A DNA stretch of 27,711 bases. It comes from Caecitellus pseudoparvulus (Eukaryota > Bigyra: Bicosoecida). The notes under the pieces were generated by a model, which was not told the DNA's origin, ran no database searches, and saw nothing but the letters and a program-made list of their open reading frames with translations. The first letter of the stretch is position 1, and each line of letters begins with the position of its first letter. The position numbers and the translations under genes were made by a program. The DNA is taken from positions 1 to 27,711 of the forward strand of contig CBFFRQ010000140.1 in NCBI GenBank assembly GCA_965644315.1. The letters are read 5' to 3'. Below are positions 26,701-27,711 of this stretch, one piece after another.

Positions 26701-27711
26701 GCAGCTGCGCACTGCAGCCGCTTGGGAGCCAATACGAACTGATTCCACATCACCGGATGAGCTGCGACAGAAACCGATGCCGAGAACCTCTACAACCTGC
26801 CCTCCAGCCGCGGAGACGAGCGGGGGGACCACTGCAGACACTTGTGGTGGGCTCAGCACCTGCACACCCACGCTTGGAGCGAAACTGGCCTGGGCGCCAC
26901 GGACATAGACAGACGAGGCTGCTCCAGGAACCACAGCTGCGGTGTCCACCCAGCAGCTCAAGCAAGTGGCGTTCAACTGGGCCTGGAAAACACATGGGGC
27001 CCCGGCGACCTGGATGGCGACGTCGGATGCCGTCAGCAGCCTGCCAGGAGGAGACCAGCGTGTGCCATCCGTGCAAAGCTGCATGGTGACGACCCCCCCA
27101 GGATGATTAGCCTTCCAGGGCAGGAGTGTGTTCGGCCAAATAGAGTGGACTGGCGGAGCGGCATACTGAAACTGTCCGTGCAGGACGTGCCCGCCCGCGA
27201 GGAAAACTCGAACAGGCTCTGTGTTGCCTGCTCCTGCAGGTGCCATGCAGCTGACTTCGCTGCTGTCCACCCAAGAAACACTGTGACAAGCTCCCCAGTC
27301 ACTCACTTCGACACGTACCACGTCCAAGGCCACTGCTCCGATGCCAGTGCCGCGAACCGTGATGGCCTGTTCGTGCTCTGTGCTGCCTGGACCGCTCGAA
27401 ATAATTCGCAGGGGAGACATATCAGGCGGAGGCACGATCTTGAGCACATCTAGCTGTGTGAATGACTCGCCGAATGCCGTGATAGCGATTGGGGGCGCTG
27501 AGGTACTCAGCCCCGCGACAGGCAAGCCGACACATGTCAAGCTCCACACATGCGGCGTTGGCCGGTTCCATACGAGTCCTGGACACCCCTGCCCTGCGAT
27601 GAAGAGGCTGGACACAACACTCGCGTTATGGCCCAAGTACCGCCCTTGCAGTGTCACATTCACGGTGTTGTTGCTGCTTGCATGTCCGACCTGGACAGCT
27701 GGTGGCGTAGC
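23674..27711 (-). CDS. TIG/IPT multi-domain membrane protein with about nine TM segments (N-terminus outside the window)
   Basis: The frame is open to the right edge, so the N-terminus is missing; 1,345 residues are visible, numbered here from 27711. About six TIG/IPT-like beta-sandwich domains fill residues 1-580, with PP-x-V/I-x-S starts and VTG-x-GFG or VLGIGF strands. An Ig-like stretch (582-716) follows, then a Cys-rich region (717-876) with CRPCPQGAVC, GWFRIPW, GPLCAACAEGYTG and CTRC, then nine hydrophobic segments (873-1293). Signature stretches of the TM region are LLTHLQQVGIAAAFPLAWP, SVDC, LSLFTC, SCDD-x-QHQAW, YGFLYAAY and YFWEAAVQGRK. This combination is familiar from large TRP-C-terminal-like proteins of protists and algae. 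Likely an adhesion receptor or channel-like surface protein; activity unproven. The stop lies in a splice-acceptor-like site. Confidence 0.85.
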   Translation of the reverse strand, partial: ATPPAVQVGHASSNNTVNVTLQGRYLGHNASVVSSLFIAGQGCPGLVWNRPTPHVWSLTCVGLPVAGLSTSAPPIAITAFGESFTQLDVLKIVPPPDMSPLRIISSGPGSTEHEQAITVRGTGIGAVALDVVRVEVSDWGACHSVSWVDSSEVSCMAPAGAGNTEPVRVFLAGGHVLHGQFQYAAPPVHSIWPNTLLPWKANHPGGVVTMQLCTDGTRWSPPGRLLTASDVAIQVAGAPCVFQAQLNATCLSCWVDTAAVVPGAASSVYVRGAQASFAPSVGVQVLSPPQVSAVVPPLVSAAGGQVVEVLGIGFCRSSSGDVESVRIGSQAAAVRSCTSTSLSVTVPRPPASVQTASVSITLVSGHSAFLQDALQFSRPEVLTVLGGLVQPAPQGSQQIRNVSVTGLALDDGPRSLARLLFGSAPGLSCAQAGGELVFTSTRSLECRGFHTAALAPLASGRMADTTITIQTAQNLTAKSSLGTLRIMGPPRISELSSSSAAVNDTLTVTGSGFGLAHSDIAAVRIGARQVTTFTRGSDSIVTLHVPEPASDELADVFSLDIAISLASGHTAVLPRSFSYTLAPRAPVLAPTAVCPYRDEAGAARVAFNWTDDAATLLSPVGAWHVSFGVILHGGLISRVNASTRLVSLAGGAAGDILRNVDTPRVCRGLTEQPSALDFSVRVADAPAQPFWVAVAAGVLGESAGRVLRGPLSTQVGPLLPACGAAEYLATHELGEGRWPQVTCRPCPQGAVCNGAEWERVLAASGWFRIPWREPDISFEACVSEDVCPGESQSPVQVPSRHYTSSAFQALPGLGAAALNTTAAGNSSSVFSSHLQSSCEASRTGPLCAACAEGYTGQGDGSQPCTRCAPTWLNWLGVVGGVTVAGVLVAALTRSALASGGAPTKAHVALNKVLLTHLQQVGIAAAFPLAWPSELRGMFSVFDAASNVGDALISVDCLGLDSTSAFRGTQILTLLLPVVLGVGILIVWRFLVPLIWQADGSSTLNCTLCRRNGEAPPTVDAHATVTASTSGPQGARQSAPQAGRETRVSNPMRARSRASSVQRALRRPAASIRAQARTSPREGIVVSFLVMCFVLHLGLTRSALSLFTCRMIGGRAFLVGDVQISCDDPQHQAWMYGIGLPAFVLYGCGITAASLILLWIHRATLETPATRQVYGFLYAAYAPGRYFWEAAVQGRKVALACISVLLAPAGIGAQAHFGILLMVGALAAHASLSPYRLALVNHSETASLLVTISTLAAGVSLLDQGTSAAMHAVATWSVILMNVVFIMVAAGLGAHSVLSSETVKVHIDKMHRSLSKVRVPGMAKKQARQGKLHPITDVVSVTRVPL
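23833..25095 (-). other. Nine-segment membrane region
   Basis: Hydrophobic segments lie near residues 873-893, 909-927, 969-994, 1082-1106, 1135-1160, 1195-1211, 1215-1231, 1244-1262 and 1271-1293 (from the right edge). The loop between segments 3 and 4 (996-1080) is very Arg-rich, and the C-tail carries Lys/Arg (KMHRSLSK). The Cys-rich domain and the Cys-bearing loops (SVDC; TC...SCDD) fall on the opposite side. Positive-inside charge therefore fits N-terminus out, C-terminus in, with nine crossings. Confidence 0.75.
25972..27711 (-). other. TIG/IPT-like domain series
   Basis: Successive modules of roughly 90-105 residues (about 1-86, 90-184, 186-286, 288-377, 379-486, 489-580, counted from the right edge). 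The fourth (PPQVSAVVPPLVSAAGGQVV, then GIGF) and sixth (PPRISELSSSSAAVNDTL, then GSGFG) are textbook; the third and fifth are degenerate. The first is cut only in part by the edge, and more copies may lie beyond it. Confidence 0.8.

Noticed and set aside
6109-27711. The two large minus-strand frames as one split gene
   Set aside because: The upstream frame ends in a complete multi-pass membrane region with a cytoplasmic tail, and the downstream one begins with its own signal-like segment after an AT-rich spacer. Two genes is the simpler reading.

Overview
This window is the end of a eukaryotic chromosome. Bases 1-2153 are a terminal telomere: 357 consecutive perfect AACCCT units (G-strand TTAGGG), then one 7-bp variant at the inner edge. 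The large Gly-rich, lectin-like, RCC1-like and TIG-containing surface proteins, spliceosome-type splice signals, GC-rich codons and very long single-exon reading frames suggest a free-living unicellular eukaryote (flagellate or alga). The sequence alone does not fix the lineage, because TTAGGG telomeres occur in many groups.

Layout. (1) 1-2153: telomere. (2) 2154-5110: a 2.9-kb subtelomeric unit bounded by two identical 29-bp direct repeats. It carries one plus-strand gene of about 700 codons with no recognised domain, and its inner edge abuts a short interstitial telomere tract (5107-5148). The unit therefore lies between two telomeric tracts of the same orientation, like a Y'-type subtelomeric element or an element inserted into telomeric DNA with a long target duplication. 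(3) 5149-6108: a subtelomeric transition with two perfect GC-rich hairpins, degenerate copies of the 29-bp repeat, and strong minus-strand splice signals around very small candidate exons; no gene can be called firmly. (4) 6109-22152, minus strand: one uninterrupted exon of about 16 kb encoding a modular secreted or surface protein of about 5,350 residues. Its order is signal-like segment, seven 58-residue RCC1-type repeats, four C-type-lectin-like domains, two Gly-rich domains, a Cys-rich module, three to four more lectin-like domains, and a long array of fibronectin-like repeats interrupted by one Cys-rich GCC2/GCC3-like motif. (5) 22153-23673: an AT-richer spacer. (6) 23674-27711, minus strand, cut by the right edge: a membrane protein with about six TIG/IPT-like domains, a Cys-rich membrane-proximal region and about nine membrane segments.

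Both large genes point toward the telomere and both encode extracellular adhesion-type modules, so the region looks like a subtelomeric cell-surface locus. The giant protein has no visible membrane anchor. The apparent stop codons of both large genes fall exactly inside consensus-like splice sites, so their C-termini probably need transcript evidence.
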